Origin: Fulvimonas sp. R45
Lineage (GTDB): Bacteria > Pseudomonadota > Gammaproteobacteria > Xanthomonadales > Rhodanobacteraceae
NCBI RefSeq assembly: GCF_030504985.1
Contig: NZ_JASERU010000004.1
Span: forward strand, 186,001-250,000
Length of the DNA stretch: 64,000 nt
Direction: 5' to 3'
Shown: positions 36,997-46,113 of the stretch, piece by piece
Position numbering within the stretch: position 1 is the stretch's first letter
Layout of the letters: the number at the start of each line of letters is the position of its first letter
The notes under the pieces: model-generated
What the model was told of the DNA's origin: nothing
What the model saw: the letters and a program-made list of their open reading frames with translations, nothing else
Database searches by the model: none
Program-made: the position numbers and the translations under genes

Positions 36997-37566
36997 ATGG
37001 CATCGTTCCGATCGGGCTTTCTGGCATGCGTTGCCGCCATGGGCATGGCCACCGCCGGCGCCGGGCAGGCGCGGCCGGGCACGCAGGCGGCTTACCCGCC
37101 GGTGTTCACGGGGACCTACGCGATCCGCATTTGCCACGGCGCCTGCATGGAATCCAATCGGCCGTTCCGCACTGGCACGCTGGTCTTGCTGGGCCAGCCC
37201 GTGCGAGACCGGCGGGGGCACGTGCTGCGCGTGTCCATGGAGACCCGGCCGGCCAACGGTTGCTTTGTCCTCGCCGCTGCCGGGGAGCGCCCGGTTCGCG
37301 GCTGGATCGCGTGGAGCCCGCAGCGGGACAGCGCGGATGCCATCAGCTTCCAGCTGTACCGCTCGCCCGATGGCGGCTATGGGGTCTGGCTGAAGCTCTC
37401 CGCCGCCGGCCTGGAAGGGAGAGGCTCGGTCTGGGGCGGCGCCGTGGACGAGACCGTGCATGCAACGGACGACCACGCGCCGCTGCCGTTCGACGGCATC
37501 GTGGCCGAGCGCGTCGGCGACGCCGACCCGGCCCTTTGCCCGGTACCGGCGCAGGCATCCGGCTAG
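36997..37566 (+). CDS. Secreted protein of unknown function
   Basis: 189 residues with a signal peptide (about 5-24, ending AGAGQA). I do not recognise a domain. The mature part begins [18 protein letters not shown], holds four cysteines in all, and is rich in beta-prone residues ([20 protein letters not shown]), suggesting a small disulfide-bonded periplasmic protein. It follows hda by 14 bp on the same strand and its stop overlaps the stop of the convergent LEA-like gene by 4 nt. Confidence 0.65.
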   Translation: MASFRSGFLACVAAMGMATAGAGQARPGTQAAYPPVFTGTYAIRICHGACMESNRPFRTGTLVLLGQPVRDRRGHVLRVSMETRPANGCFVLAAAGERPVRGWIAWSPQRDSADAISFQLYRSPDGGYGVWLKLSAAGLEGRGSVWGGAVDETVHATDDHAPLPFDGIVAERVGDADPALCPVPAQASG

Positions 37567-37763
37567 TCGCCCGAGTCCTCGGCCTCCTTGCCCTTGTCGA
37601 CCAGTTCGCGCACGCGCTGGCCGCCCTTGTGGCCGAGTTCGGAATAGCCTTCCGGGCCCAGCTGTTCCCTGCGGATCTCGCCGCCCTTGTGGCCGCCTTT
37701 CTGCCCGGCCTCGCGGACCGTCATGTCGCCCTGGTCGTGGTGCTGCCTGTCGTTGCTGGCCAT
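37563..37763 (-). CDS. LEA group 1 (Em-like) hydrophilic stress protein, one full 20-mer module
   Basis: 66 residues, very hydrophilic, no cysteine, Gly/Lys/Glu-rich. Residues after [17 protein letters not shown] contain [20 protein letters not shown], nearly the 20-residue repeat of plant seed Em proteins (LEA group 1) and of bacterial KGG/GsiB stress proteins. Such proteins are unstructured and protect cells during desiccation (family knowledge). RBS GGGAGAAG precedes the ATG. The downstream neighbour of a shorter paralogue, 47 bp away, from which it differs mainly by this one module. Confidence 0.8.
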   Translation of the reverse strand: MASNDRQHHDQGDMTVREAGQKGGHKGGEIRREQLGPEGYSELGHKGGQRVRELVDKGKEAEDSGD

Positions 37764-37810
37764 GATCTTCTCCCGTCGGAGCGGCCGCGTCGGCGGCGCG
37801 GCCGCGGGGT

Positions 37811-37996
37811 TCATTCGTGGTGGCGGCCTTCGCCGCGGCGCTCGGCCTCGTGGCCTTCCTCGACCAGCTGGCGTTCGCGCTGGCCACCCTTGTGGCCGCC
37901 TTTCTGGCCGGCTTCGCGCACGGTCATGTCGCCGCGACCCTCGTCTTCGCGGGCGGCGTGCCGACCCTGGTCGGCAGGGTGCTTGTCGGGATTCAT
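37811..37996 (-). CDS. LEA group 1 / KGG-motif hydrophilic protein, short paralogue
   Basis: 61 residues. It shares [17 protein letters not shown] with the next gene, then jumps straight to [19 protein letters not shown], so it lacks exactly the 20-residue Em-like module of its neighbour. Strongly charged, predicted disordered. RBS AGGAG 8 nt before ATG 37996. Upstream lies a 185-bp gap with two hairpins and presumably a stress promoter. Confidence 0.77.
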   Translation of the reverse strand: MNPDKHPADQGRHAAREDEGRGDMTVREAGQKGGHKGGQRERQLVEEGHEAERRGEGRHHE

Positions 37997-38072
37997 TCGG
38001 GTACTCCTGTGACTGCCTCATCGGCAAGACAGGGCTTTGCAAGGCGGATGCCAGTGGTCCGGGTGCGGCGTG

Positions 38073-38171
38073 GCGCGGGTTGCGCCGGCATGGCGGCAAC
38101 CCGCGCGGGAAAAACATTCCGGGCCGGAAAGTTGTGCCGGCATGGCGGCGGAAGGCGCCGGGGCGCCTTCC
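38073..38171. other. Two hairpins between the LEA genes and suhB
   Basis: Perfect 11-bp arms GCGCGGGTTGC (38073-38083) and GCAACCCGCGC (38096-38106), and perfect 10-bp arms GGAAGGCGCC (38150-38159) and GGCGCCTTCC (38162-38171). The second starts 11 bp beyond the suhB stop and could end its transcript, though no T-run follows. No gene in this 185-bp gap. Confidence 0.5.
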
Positions 38172-38181
38172 GGGCGGACGA

Positions 38182-38985
38182 TCAGGCCTTCAGCAGGCCC
38201 GGGGTGGCGTGCGCGCCGATCGTCTCCGTCATCGCCTTGGCCACCGGCAGGTTGCCGGCGATCAGGTGGCCGCTGGCGGGCAGGCCGTCGCGGCCGGCGA
38301 AGTCGCCGTAGCGGCCGCCGGCCTCGTGCACCAGCAGCACGCCGGCGGCCATGTCCCAGGGCTTGAGGCCCAGTTCGAAATAGCCGTCGTAGCGGCCGGC
38401 GGCGGTGTAGGCCAGGTCCAGCGCGGCGGAGCCGGAACGGCGGATGTCCTCGGCCTGGGCGAGCAGGGCGCGGGTCATCGCGAGCTGGGCGTCCAGGTGC
38501 GCGCGCTGGCGGTAGGGGAAGCCGGTGGCGATCATCGCGCCGCCCAGGCCCTCGCGCTTGCTGACGCGGATGCGGCGGTCGTTGAGGTAGGCGCCATCGC
38601 CCTTGCTGGCGGTGTACAGCTCGTTGCGCAGCGGGTCGAACACCACGCCGTAGACCGGCACGCCCTTTTCCACCAGGGCGATGGACACGGAGAAGTGCGG
38701 GATGCCGCGCAGGTAGTTGTGGGTGCCGTCGAGCGGGTCGATCACCCAGGTGAGCGGGCTCTTGCCGATGGCGCCGCCTTCCTCGCCGAGGATGGCGTGG
38801 TCGGGGTAGGCGCGGCGCAGTTCCTTGACGATCTCGGCCTCGGCCAGGCGGTCGACCTCGGAGGCGAAGTCCATGCGCTGCTTCTCGACGACGTTGAGGC
38901 CGTCGATGCGGTTCATGTAGCGCAGGATCACGTTGCCGGCGGCACGCGCGGCGCGCACCGCGATGGTGATGGCGGGTCGGGTCAT
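38182..38985 (-). CDS. suhB: Inositol monophosphatase family protein SuhB
   Basis: 267 residues. Metal-binding motifs are intact: LGEEGG (about 66-71), DPLDGTHNY (about 84-92) and KPWDMAAG (about 212-219). SuhB hydrolyses inositol-1-phosphate and in E. coli also takes part in rRNA antitermination complexes. Divergent from trmJ, a common pairing in gammaproteobacteria. Start at 38985, 38 bp after a TAGAAT -10 box. Confidence 0.94.
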   Translation of the reverse strand: MTRPAITIAVRAARAAGNVILRYMNRIDGLNVVEKQRMDFASEVDRLAEAEIVKELRRAYPDHAILGEEGGAIGKSPLTWVIDPLDGTHNYLRGIPHFSVSIALVEKGVPVYGVVFDPLRNELYTASKGDGAYLNDRRIRVSKREGLGGAMIATGFPYRQRAHLDAQLAMTRALLAQAEDIRRSGSAALDLAYTAAGRYDGYFELGLKPWDMAAGVLLVHEAGGRYGDFAGRDGLPASGHLIAGNLPVAKAMTETIGAHATPGLLKA

Positions 38986-39022
38986 GGCTTCGGCTTTTCG
39001 AAAGAACGGGTTGCGGCCGGCG

Positions 39023-39087
39023 ATTCTAGCAGAGGCGGGGCGTTTCCGGCTCGCCCGCGGCGGGGCGGGCGGGGCTTGGGCTATGCT
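39023..39087. promoter_or_regulatory. Divergent -10 boxes for suhB and trmJ
   Basis: TAGAAT on the minus strand at 39023-39028 for suhB and TATGCT on the plus strand at 39082-39087 for trmJ, in the 132-bp divergent gap. Both sit 30-38 bp before their start codons. -35 matches are weak. Confidence 0.4.
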
Positions 39088-39117
39088 CGTGGGCTGTCCC
39101 GAACCGATCCGCCGCCC

Positions 39118-39885
39118 ATGAATCCTGCCGTCGACCTGGCCCCCCTGTTCCGTTTCGTGCTGGTGCGCACCTCGCACCCGGGCAACATCGGCAGCGCGGC
39201 GCGGGCGATCCGCACCATGGGTTTCGCCCGGATGGAACTGGTGGCGCCGCACCGCTTTCCCGACCGCGAGGCGGACGCGCTGGCCGCCGGCGCCGACGAC
39301 GTGCTGGCCGGCGCCGGCGTGCATGCCGGGCTGGTCGAGGGCCTGGCCGGCAGCACCTTCGCGCTGGGGCTGTCCGCGCGCCGGCGCGGGATCAACCTGC
39401 CGGAGCTGTCGCCGCGCGAGGGCGCGGCCCAGGCGCGGGCCGCCGCCCTGCGCGGCGAGCAGGTGGCGCTGGTGTTTGGCAACGAACGCACCGGACTGGA
39501 GAACGACGAACTGGCGCGCTGCCACGCGATGGTGCGCATCCCCAGCGTGGAGGACTTCAGCTCGCTGAACCTGTCGCAGGCGGTGCAGGTGATGGCCTAC
39601 GAACTGCGCATGGCGCTGCTGGGTGGCGAGGCGCCGCCCGCGCCGCCGGAGCACGACCACCCGCCCGCCGACGCGGCGAAGATGGAGCGCTTCTACGAAC
39701 ACCTGGCGCAGACCCTGGACGACATCGACTTCCACAAGGGCCGCTCGCCGGAGACCATCATGCTGCGCCTGCGCAAGCTGTTCCAGCGGGCCCAGCCGGA
39801 CGAGCGCGAGCTGCGCGTGCTGCACGGCATCCTGGCGGATGCGCAGCGGATGGCGACGCTGGCGGGCGAGGGGCGGCGGGGCTGA
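39118..39885 (+). CDS. trmJ: tRNA (cytidine/uridine-32-2'-O)-methyltransferase TrmJ
   Basis: 255 residues, SPOUT superfamily. N-terminal [20 protein letters not shown] and the SAM knot motifs [15 protein letters not shown] and [18 protein letters not shown] are diagnostic. A C-terminal helical part (about 175-255) is TrmJ-specific. It methylates the ribose at position 32 of the tRNA anticodon loop. Confidence 0.94.
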   Translation: MNPAVDLAPLFRFVLVRTSHPGNIGSAARAIRTMGFARMELVAPHRFPDREADALAAGADDVLAGAGVHAGLVEGLAGSTFALGLSARRRGINLPELSPREGAAQARAAALRGEQVALVFGNERTGLENDELARCHAMVRIPSVEDFSSLNLSQAVQVMAYELRMALLGGEAPPAPPEHDHPPADAAKMERFYEHLAQTLDDIDFHKGRSPETIMLRLRKLFQRAQPDERELRVLHGILADAQRMATLAGEGRRG

Positions 39886-39910
39886 AAAGTGGTGCCTGGC
39901 CCCCTCTGCC

Positions 39911-39999
39911 GTTCTCCCTGAGCGCAGGCCGCCAGGCCGAAGTCGAAGGGCGCGTGCGCCATGGCCCTTCGACTCCGCTTCGCTACGCCCAGAGGGAAC
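39911..39999. repeat. Palindromic repeat, family 2, between trmJ and the CNNM gene
   Basis: Contains GTTCTCCCTGAGCG near the left end, the inner arms AGTCGAAGGGC (39941-39951) and GCCCTTCGACT (39964-39974), and CGCTACGCCCAGAGGGAAC at the right. More degenerate in its outer arms than the copy at 32241-32326. It fills the convergent gap and might terminate both transcripts. Confidence 0.7.
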
Positions 40000-40033
40000 C
40001 GGGAACCTGGGAGGCAGACGGTAAGGCGGTCGT

Positions 40034-41368
40034 TCAGCCGGTCTCTTCGTCGCCGGCCTCCGCGGCCGCCGGCGCCAGCGTCACCAGCAGCTTGTCGATG
40101 CGCGCACCGTCCAGGTCCATCACCTCGAAGCGGATGCCCTGCCACGCATAGGTCTCGCCGACCTGGGGGATATGGCCCAGCGCGGTCATCACCATGCCCG
40201 CGGCGGTGTGGAAGTCGTGTTCCTGCTCGCCGGGCAGGCGGTCCACCTTGAGCAGCTCGCGCAGGTCGTCGGTGGGCAGGCTGCCGTCCACCAGCCAGCT
40301 GCCGTCGGCGCGCTGCACGATCGGCGCGCTTTCCTCGCCGCCGCCGTGGCCGAGCTGGCTGGCGCCGACGACCGCGGCGAGCAGGTCGTTCAGCGTGACC
40401 AGGCCCTCGATGTCGCCGTATTCGTCCACCACCAGCGCCATCGGCGTCTCGGCGTCGCGGAACTCCTCCAGCAGGTCCAGCGCGCGCGCGGTGGCCGGCA
40501 CGTAGAGCGGCTTGGCCAGGGTGCGGAACAGCTCGGGCGCGCCCTGGGCGATGCCGCCCAGCAGGCTCTTCACCTCCAGCACGCCGACGATGTCGCTCTC
40601 GTCGCCGCGGAACACCGGGTAGCGCGAGTAGGGCGTGTCGTGCATCACCTGCACGTTCTCGCCGCGCGGCGCGGCGATGTCCAGCCAGGCGATCCGCTTG
40701 CGCGGGGTCATCACGCTGTCCACGGCGCGGTCGCCGAGGCGCAGCACGCGGTTCACCATCGCCTGCTCGTCCATGTCGAGCACGCCCTGTTCGGCGCTCT
40801 CGGCCACCAGCAGGCGGATTTCCTCCTCGGTCACTGCATCGCGGCCCTTGGTGCTGATGCGCAGCAGGCGCAGCAGCAGGCCGCTGGACGCGTTGAGCAG
40901 CCACACGAACGGTGCGGTGGCGCGCGACAGCACCAGCATCGGCATCGCCACGTAGCCGGAGACCCGTTCCGGGGCGGCCAGCGCCAGCCGCTTGGGCAGC
41001 AGCTCGCCCACCACGATCTGGATGAAGGAGATCAGCACGAAGCCGAGCACGATGCCGACGACCCGTGCGTAGGGCGCCAGCCAGACCAGGCCGTGGCCGT
41101 GGCCGTGCAGCAGCGTGGCGATGTGGCCGCCCAGCGCGTCGCCGGCCACCGCGCCGGTGATCAGCATCACCAGGGTGATGCCGACCTGCACGGTGGAAAG
41201 GAAGCGTTCCGGCGCCTCCGCGTGGCGCAGCGCCATGCGGGCGTTGCGGCTGGTGCGGGCCATCTGCTTGAGGCGGCTCTTGCGCGAGGCCACCAGCGCC
41301 ATCTCCGACAGCGCGAAGAAACCGTTGCAAAGGGCCAGGACGAAGACGAGCGCGATTTCGGTCAGCAT
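40034..41368 (-). CDS. CNNM/CorC (HlyC) family membrane protein
   Basis: 444 residues from ATG 41368 ([20 protein letters not shown]). DUF21/CNNM membrane domain with about four helices (1-190), a CBS pair (about 210-330) and a C-terminal CorC_HlyC domain (about 345-430). Members are implicated in Mg2+/Co2+ efflux or export. A longer upstream frame lacks similarity and is rejected. Divergent from the DUF47-pit operon. Confidence 0.9.
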   Translation of the reverse strand: MLTEIALVFVLALCNGFFALSEMALVASRKSRLKQMARTSRNARMALRHAEAPERFLSTVQVGITLVMLITGAVAGDALGGHIATLLHGHGHGLVWLAPYARVVGIVLGFVLISFIQIVVGELLPKRLALAAPERVSGYVAMPMLVLSRATAPFVWLLNASSGLLLRLLRISTKGRDAVTEEEIRLLVAESAEQGVLDMDEQAMVNRVLRLGDRAVDSVMTPRKRIAWLDIAAPRGENVQVMHDTPYSRYPVFRGDESDIVGVLEVKSLLGGIAQGAPELFRTLAKPLYVPATARALDLLEEFRDAETPMALVVDEYGDIEGLVTLNDLLAAVVGASQLGHGGGEESAPIVQRADGSWLVDGSLPTDDLRELLKVDRLPGEQEHDFHTAAGMVMTALGHIPQVGETYAWQGIRFEVMDLDGARIDKLLVTLAPAAAEAGDEETG

Positions 41369-41526
41369 CGCGACGGGCAGGGACGGGGCGACATGGGCGA
41401 GAGTGTAAGGCCTGCCGCGGCGGCCTTCACCCCGCGCCCGCGGCATTCCGTGACGGCGCGCAATGGTGCGGTGCAGGGTAACTGTCCTGTAACATCGCGC
41501 CATTCCGACCGCCAGGCGCAGCCCGC

Positions 41527-42156
41527 ATGTTTTCACTGCAGACCATCTTCGGCAAAGGCGACAAGTTCTATGACCTGCTCGAACGCAGCGCCGACGCCGC
41601 CCACGAAAGCGCCAGGGCCCTGCACGGACTGGTGACCCAGGCCGACCACACCCCGGTGATGGCGGAGTTCGCCGCCGCGCGGGCGCGCGAGAAGGCGCTG
41701 GCCACGCAGATCAGCGAGGAACTGGTGAACACCTTCGTCACCGCGCTGGACCGCGAGGACATCGAGGCGCTGAACACGGCGCTGTACAAGATCCCCAAGA
41801 CGGTGGAGAAGTTCGCCGAGCGCTACGACATCGTGGCCTTCCGCCTCGCCGGCGTGGATTTCGCCCAGCGCGCGCTGGTGCTGGAGCGCTCCTGCGCAGT
41901 GGTGCGCGAGATGATCGGCGAGCTGCGCCGCGGCCTGCGCATCGACCCGGTGAAGAAGCTGCAGGACCGCCTGCAGACGCTGGAGTCGGAAGGCGATCGC
42001 ATGCTGCTGGCGCCGTACCGCACGCTGTACGTGGAAGGCAACGACGCCATGCGCGCGATGCTGGCGAAGGACCTGTTCGAGCTGCTCGAGAAGGCCATCG
42101 ACAAGTGCCGCGACGTCGGCAACATCGTCTATTCGATCGTGCTGAAGAACTCCTGA
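41527..42156 (+). CDS. DUF47 (PhoU-like) phosphate transport regulator
   Basis: 209 residues, all helical, starting FSLQTIFGKGDKFYDLLERS, the DUF47/TIGR00153 signature, with repeated helix pairs like PhoU. These proteins pair with Pit transporters and are thought to regulate them. The pit gene follows by 10 bp, so they form one operon. A GTAAC direct repeat with 11-nt period lies 30-50 bp upstream. Confidence 0.92.
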   Translation: MFSLQTIFGKGDKFYDLLERSADAAHESARALHGLVTQADHTPVMAEFAAARAREKALATQISEELVNTFVTALDREDIEALNTALYKIPKTVEKFAERYDIVAFRLAGVDFAQRALVLERSCAVVREMIGELRRGLRIDPVKKLQDRLQTLESEGDRMLLAPYRTLYVEGNDAMRAMLAKDLFELLEKAIDKCRDVGNIVYSIVLKNS

Positions 42157-42166
42157 GGCCGCCGCG

Positions 42167-43291
42167 ATGAGCCTCGGTCTGGTCGTGGTGGTGGTGCTGA
42201 TCGCGCTGGCCTTCACCTACATCAACGGTTTCCACGACACCGCCAACTCCATCGCCACGGTGGTGGCGACCAAGGTGCTTTCGCCGGGCCAGGCGGTGCT
42301 GCTGGCGGCGGTCACCAACATGATCGGCGCGCTGTGGGGCACCGCGGTGGCCGCCACCATCGCCGCGGGCATCGTCAACACCGGCATGGTCGAGGCCGGG
42401 CCGCAGCTGCTGGTGTGCGCGCTGCTGGCGGCGATCGCGTGGAACCTCCTCACCTGGTGGTTCGGCCTGCCGTCCAGTTCCAGCCACGCGCTGGTGGGCG
42501 CGCTGGTGGGCGCGGCCATCGCCAGCGCGGGCGGCGACTTCGGCGCGGTGATCTGGTCGCAGGGCGGCGCGCACTGGTGGGAAGGGCACGGCGTGATTCC
42601 CAAGGTGGTGGTGCCGATGGTGGTGTCGCCGCTGATGGGCTTCGCCCTCGGCTTCGTGCTGATGGGCGCGCTGTACGCGCTGCTGGCGTGGTTCTCGCGC
42701 CGCACCGGCTTCCTGCACCGCTTCGGACGCACGCCGTTCGTCAACGGCTTCTTCGGCAAGGCGCAGATCGCCTCGGCCAGCGCGATGGGCCTGGCGCACG
42801 GCATGAACGACGCGCAGAAGAGCATGGGCATCATCGCGCTGGCGCTCGCCGGCGCCACCGCGGCGGGGCAGTTCGACCACCTGCCGGTCTGGCTGCACTT
42901 CCTGCGCATCCAGGGATCGGCGAACGGCGGCTTCGCGGTGCCGGCGTGGGTGGCGGTGGTGTGCGCGCTGACCATGGCGGCCGGCACCGCCGGCGGCGGC
43001 TGGCGCATCATCAAGACGCTGGGCCACAAGATGGTGCGGCTGCATCCGATCAACGGCTTCGCCGCCGAGGGCAGCTCGGCGCTGGTGATCCTGGTGGCCT
43101 CGGTGTTCGGCCTGCCGGTGTCCACCACCCACGTGGTGTCGTCCTCGATCATGGGCGTGGGCGCGGCGAAGCGTTCCAACGCGATCCGCTGGTCGGTGGT
43201 GCAGCGCATGGTGTGGGCGTGGATCCTGACCCTGCCGATCACCGCGCTGATCGCGTTCGGCTTCGTGCGGCTGGCGCAGTGGCTGGCGTGA
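42167..43291 (+). CDS. pit: Low-affinity inorganic phosphate transporter Pit
   Basis: 374 residues, about ten helices. The duplicated PHO4 signature is present: NGFHDTANSIATVVAT near the N-terminus and NGFFGKAQIASASAMGLAHG with NDAQKSMG later. It imports metal-phosphate complexes with protons at the inner membrane. Partnered with the DUF47 regulator. Confidence 0.95.
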   Translation: MSLGLVVVVVLIALAFTYINGFHDTANSIATVVATKVLSPGQAVLLAAVTNMIGALWGTAVAATIAAGIVNTGMVEAGPQLLVCALLAAIAWNLLTWWFGLPSSSSHALVGALVGAAIASAGGDFGAVIWSQGGAHWWEGHGVIPKVVVPMVVSPLMGFALGFVLMGALYALLAWFSRRTGFLHRFGRTPFVNGFFGKAQIASASAMGLAHGMNDAQKSMGIIALALAGATAAGQFDHLPVWLHFLRIQGSANGGFAVPAWVAVVCALTMAAGTAGGGWRIIKTLGHKMVRLHPINGFAAEGSSALVILVASVFGLPVSTTHVVSSSIMGVGAAKRSNAIRWSVVQRMVWAWILTLPITALIAFGFVRLAQWLA

Positions 43292-43298
43292 ACGATGC

Positions 43299-43703
43299 CT
43301 AGAGGCTGTCGCCGCCGTCGGCGATGGCGCGTTCGAGCTGGTCGCCGAGCACGCCCAGCTCGCCGATCAGGCGACTGAGGTCGGCCTCGTCCAGCAGCTC
43401 GTAGGGGCGGTTCTCGCACAGGTGCAGGAACGGCGAACCGTCCAGGTCGGCCACCGCCAGGAAACCGCAGCGCTGCTCCCAGTTGAAGCGCAGGCAGCGG
43501 CGCGGGTCGACGCCAGCCAGCGGCCCGACCGGGGTGGATACGCGCAGGTAGCGGCGGCCGTCCTCGCCTTCCAGCTCGGCCAGGTAGATGCCCTGGTGGC
43601 GGCCGTCCGGCAGGCGCAGGTCGAAGCTGATCAGGTAGGGATCGTTCTGGCGCAGCGCGTAGAGGCTGCCGACGTGGGAGCGCACGGCTTCGAAATGGTG
43701 CAT
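43299..43703 (-). CDS. Hypothetical cytosolic protein
   Basis: 134 residues, no signal or membrane segment. Contains LRFNWEQRCGFLAVADLDGS and YELLDEADLSRLIGELGVLG; the mixed beta-then-helix pattern with an acidic C-terminus recalls YbjN or secretion-chaperone folds, but I do not recognise a family. Start at ATG 43703. Divergent from the alkyltransferase-like gene with 60 bp between. Confidence 0.6.
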   Translation of the reverse strand: MHHFEAVRSHVGSLYALRQNDPYLISFDLRLPDGRHQGIYLAELEGEDGRRYLRVSTPVGPLAGVDPRRCLRFNWEQRCGFLAVADLDGSPFLHLCENRPYELLDEADLSRLIGELGVLGDQLERAIADGGDSL

Positions 43704-43763
43704 GCGGTGCTCCCTGGTGGCCGGCCCGGCCGGCGATGCGCCGATGGTAACCTGTCGCCACCC

Positions 43764-44123
43764 ATGCCCCAAGCCGCCGCCATGCAGGACAGCCACGCCC
43801 GCGTCTACGCTGCCATCGCCGCCATCCCGCCCGGGCGCGTCGCCAGTTACGGCGCCATCGCCGCCCGCGCCGGCCTGCCGGGGCGGGCGCGGCTGGTGGG
43901 CAAGCTGCTGGGCGAGGTGCCCGACGGCATGGAGTTGCCCTGGTTCCGCGTGCTGCGCGCCAGCGGCGAGATCGCGCTGCCGAAGGGCAGCCGCGGCTTC
44001 CGCGAACAGTGCCGGCGGCTGCGCGCGGAAGGCGTGGAGGTGACGAACGGCCGCGTGGCGCTCGGCGCGTTCGGCCTGGACGCGGATGTCGACCGTGCGC
44101 TGTGGGGCATGCCCGGCTTCTGA
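43764..44123 (+). CDS. atl: Alkyltransferase-like protein (MGMT family without the catalytic Cys)
   Basis: 119 residues, the winged-helix half of O6-alkylguanine-DNA alkyltransferases ([20 protein letters not shown]). In the active-site motif PCHRV the cysteine is replaced: residues 59-63 are PWFRV. This marks an ATL protein, which binds O6-alkylguanine and hands it to nucleotide excision repair instead of repairing it directly (family knowledge). A TAACCT box sits 11 bp before the ATG. Confidence 0.88.
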   Translation: MPQAAAMQDSHARVYAAIAAIPPGRVASYGAIAARAGLPGRARLVGKLLGEVPDGMELPWFRVLRASGEIALPKGSRGFREQCRRLRAEGVEVTNGRVALGAFGLDADVDRALWGMPGF

Positions 44124-44196
44124 AGCGCCCTTGACCGACATGACCCGGCGGCGCGCGCCGATCGGTGCGCCGGCCGGGTTTGCTAGCATGCGTGCG

Positions 44197-46011
44197 ATGC
44201 CTTCCTCGCCCCTCGACATCCTCCACAGCGTTTTCGGCTACTCCAGCTTCCGCGGCCAGCAGCAAGCCATCGTCGAGCACGTGGCCGAAGGCGGCGACGC
44301 GCTGGTGCTGATGCCCACCGGCGGCGGCAAGTCGCTGTGCTACCAGATCCCCGCGCTGCTGCGGCAGGGCACCGGCATCGTGGTGTCGCCGCTGATCGCG
44401 CTGATGCAGGACCAGGTGGACGCGCTGCGCGCGGCGGGCGTGGCGGCGGCCTACCTCAACTCCAGCCTCGACGCGCCGGCGCAGCGCGAGGTGGAGCGGC
44501 AACTGCTGGCGGGCGAGCTGGACCTGCTCTACGTGGCGCCGGAGCGCCTGCTCACCGGGCGCTTCCTCGGCCTGCTGGAGCAGACCGGGGCGGCGCTGTT
44601 CGCGATCGACGAGGCGCACTGCGTGTCGCAATGGGGCCACGACTTCCGCCCCGAGTACCGCGAACTCACCGTGCTGCACGAGCGCTTCCCGCACGTGCCG
44701 CGCATCGCGCTCACCGCCACCGCCGACCCGCGCACGCGCGAGGAGATCGTGGAGCGGCTGGCGCTGGCGGGCGCGCGCCAGTTCGTCTCCAGCTTCGACC
44801 GGCCCAACATCCGCTACCGCGTGACGCTGAAGCACAACCCGCGCACGCAGCTGATGCAGTTCCTCGACGGCCACCGCGGCGAGGCCGGCATCGTGTACGC
44901 GCTCAGCCGCAAGAAGGTGGACGACACCGCGGCGTGGCTGGCCGAGGCCGGCATCGAGGCCTTGCCGTACCACGCGGGCCTGGATGCCGCCACGCGCGCG
45001 AGGAACCAGCAGCGCTTCCTGCGCGAGGACGGCGTGGTGATGGTGGCCACGGTGGCCTTCGGCATGGGCATCGACAAGCCCGACGTGCGCTTCGTGGCGC
45101 ACCTCGACCTGCCGCGCAGCATGGAAGGCTATTACCAGGAGACCGGGCGCGCGGGCCGCGACGGCCTGCCCGCCGAGGCGTGGATGATCTACGGCCTCGC
45201 CGACGTGGTGACGATGAGCCAGATGATCGCGCAGTCCGAATCGGCGGACGAGCGCAAGCGCATCGAACGGCAGAAGCTGGAATCGCTGCTGGCCTACGCC
45301 GAGGCCACGCGCTGCCGCCGCGAGCTGCTGCTGGGCGCGTTCGGTGAGGATTACCACGGCCCCTGCGGCCGCTGCGACAACTGCGTGGAGCCGCCGAAGA
45401 CCTGGGACGCCACCGTGCCCGCGCAGAAGGCGCTGTCGGCGGTGTACCGCAGCGGCCAGCGCTTCGGCGCCGGCCACGTCATCGACATCCTGCGCGGCGT
45501 GGACAACGAGCGCATGGTCCAGCTCGGCCACGACCGGCTCAGCACCTTCGGCATCGGCGCCGACATGGACGAGAAAGGGTGGCGTTCGGTGTTCCGCCAG
45601 CTGCTCGCCGCGGGCCTGCTCGCCACCGACGCGGAAGGCTACGGCACGCTGCGGCTCACCGCGGCCAGCCGCGACGTGCTGTTAGGGAAGCAGGACGTGC
45701 ACCTGCGCGAGGATGCGAAGCCGGTACGCTCCGCGCGGCGGCGGCGCGACAGCCAGCTGGTCACCGGCGCCAACCTCGGCATCGAGGCCTACGAGCAGCC
45801 GCTGTGGGACGCCTTGCGCGCCCTGCGCACGCAGCTGGCGCGCCAGCAGGGCGTGCCGCCCTACGTGGTGTTCCACGATGCCACCTTGCTGGCGATGCTG
45901 CGCGCGATGCCTGCCAACGAGGACGAGCTCGCCCAGGTCAGCGGCGTGGGCGAGGCCAAGCTCAAGCGCTACGGGCGCGATTTCCTGGCCGTGATCAACG
46001 CGGCGGAGTGA
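44197..46011 (+). CDS. recQ: ATP-dependent DNA helicase RecQ
   Basis: 604 residues. Walker [21 protein letters not shown] box [18 protein letters not shown], and helicase motif [10 protein letters not shown] are intact; the RQC zinc site has [20 protein letters not shown] plus CDNC; a HRDC domain ends the protein. It unwinds DNA in recombination repair. Two starts, 44188 and 44197, are possible; a TAGCAT box ends 7 nt before 44197, which may give a leaderless mRNA. Confidence 0.95.
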   Translation: MPSSPLDILHSVFGYSSFRGQQQAIVEHVAEGGDALVLMPTGGGKSLCYQIPALLRQGTGIVVSPLIALMQDQVDALRAAGVAAAYLNSSLDAPAQREVERQLLAGELDLLYVAPERLLTGRFLGLLEQTGAALFAIDEAHCVSQWGHDFRPEYRELTVLHERFPHVPRIALTATADPRTREEIVERLALAGARQFVSSFDRPNIRYRVTLKHNPRTQLMQFLDGHRGEAGIVYALSRKKVDDTAAWLAEAGIEALPYHAGLDAATRARNQQRFLREDGVVMVATVAFGMGIDKPDVRFVAHLDLPRSMEGYYQETGRAGRDGLPAEAWMIYGLADVVTMSQMIAQSESADERKRIERQKLESLLAYAEATRCRRELLLGAFGEDYHGPCGRCDNCVEPPKTWDATVPAQKALSAVYRSGQRFGAGHVIDILRGVDNERMVQLGHDRLSTFGIGADMDEKGWRSVFRQLLAAGLLATDAEGYGTLRLTAASRDVLLGKQDVHLREDAKPVRSARRRRDSQLVTGANLGIEAYEQPLWDALRALRTQLARQQGVPPYVVFHDATLLAMLRAMPANEDELAQVSGVGEAKLKRYGRDFLAVINAAE

Positions 46012-46113
46012 GGCGCCCGCGGTGGCGCGCTTGTGCGCGTCACCGGATGTCCTTACAACGGTGGTCGCGCCGGCCGGCGCCGCGAGCACGGAAACCGCCA
46101 CCGAGGACCGCCC

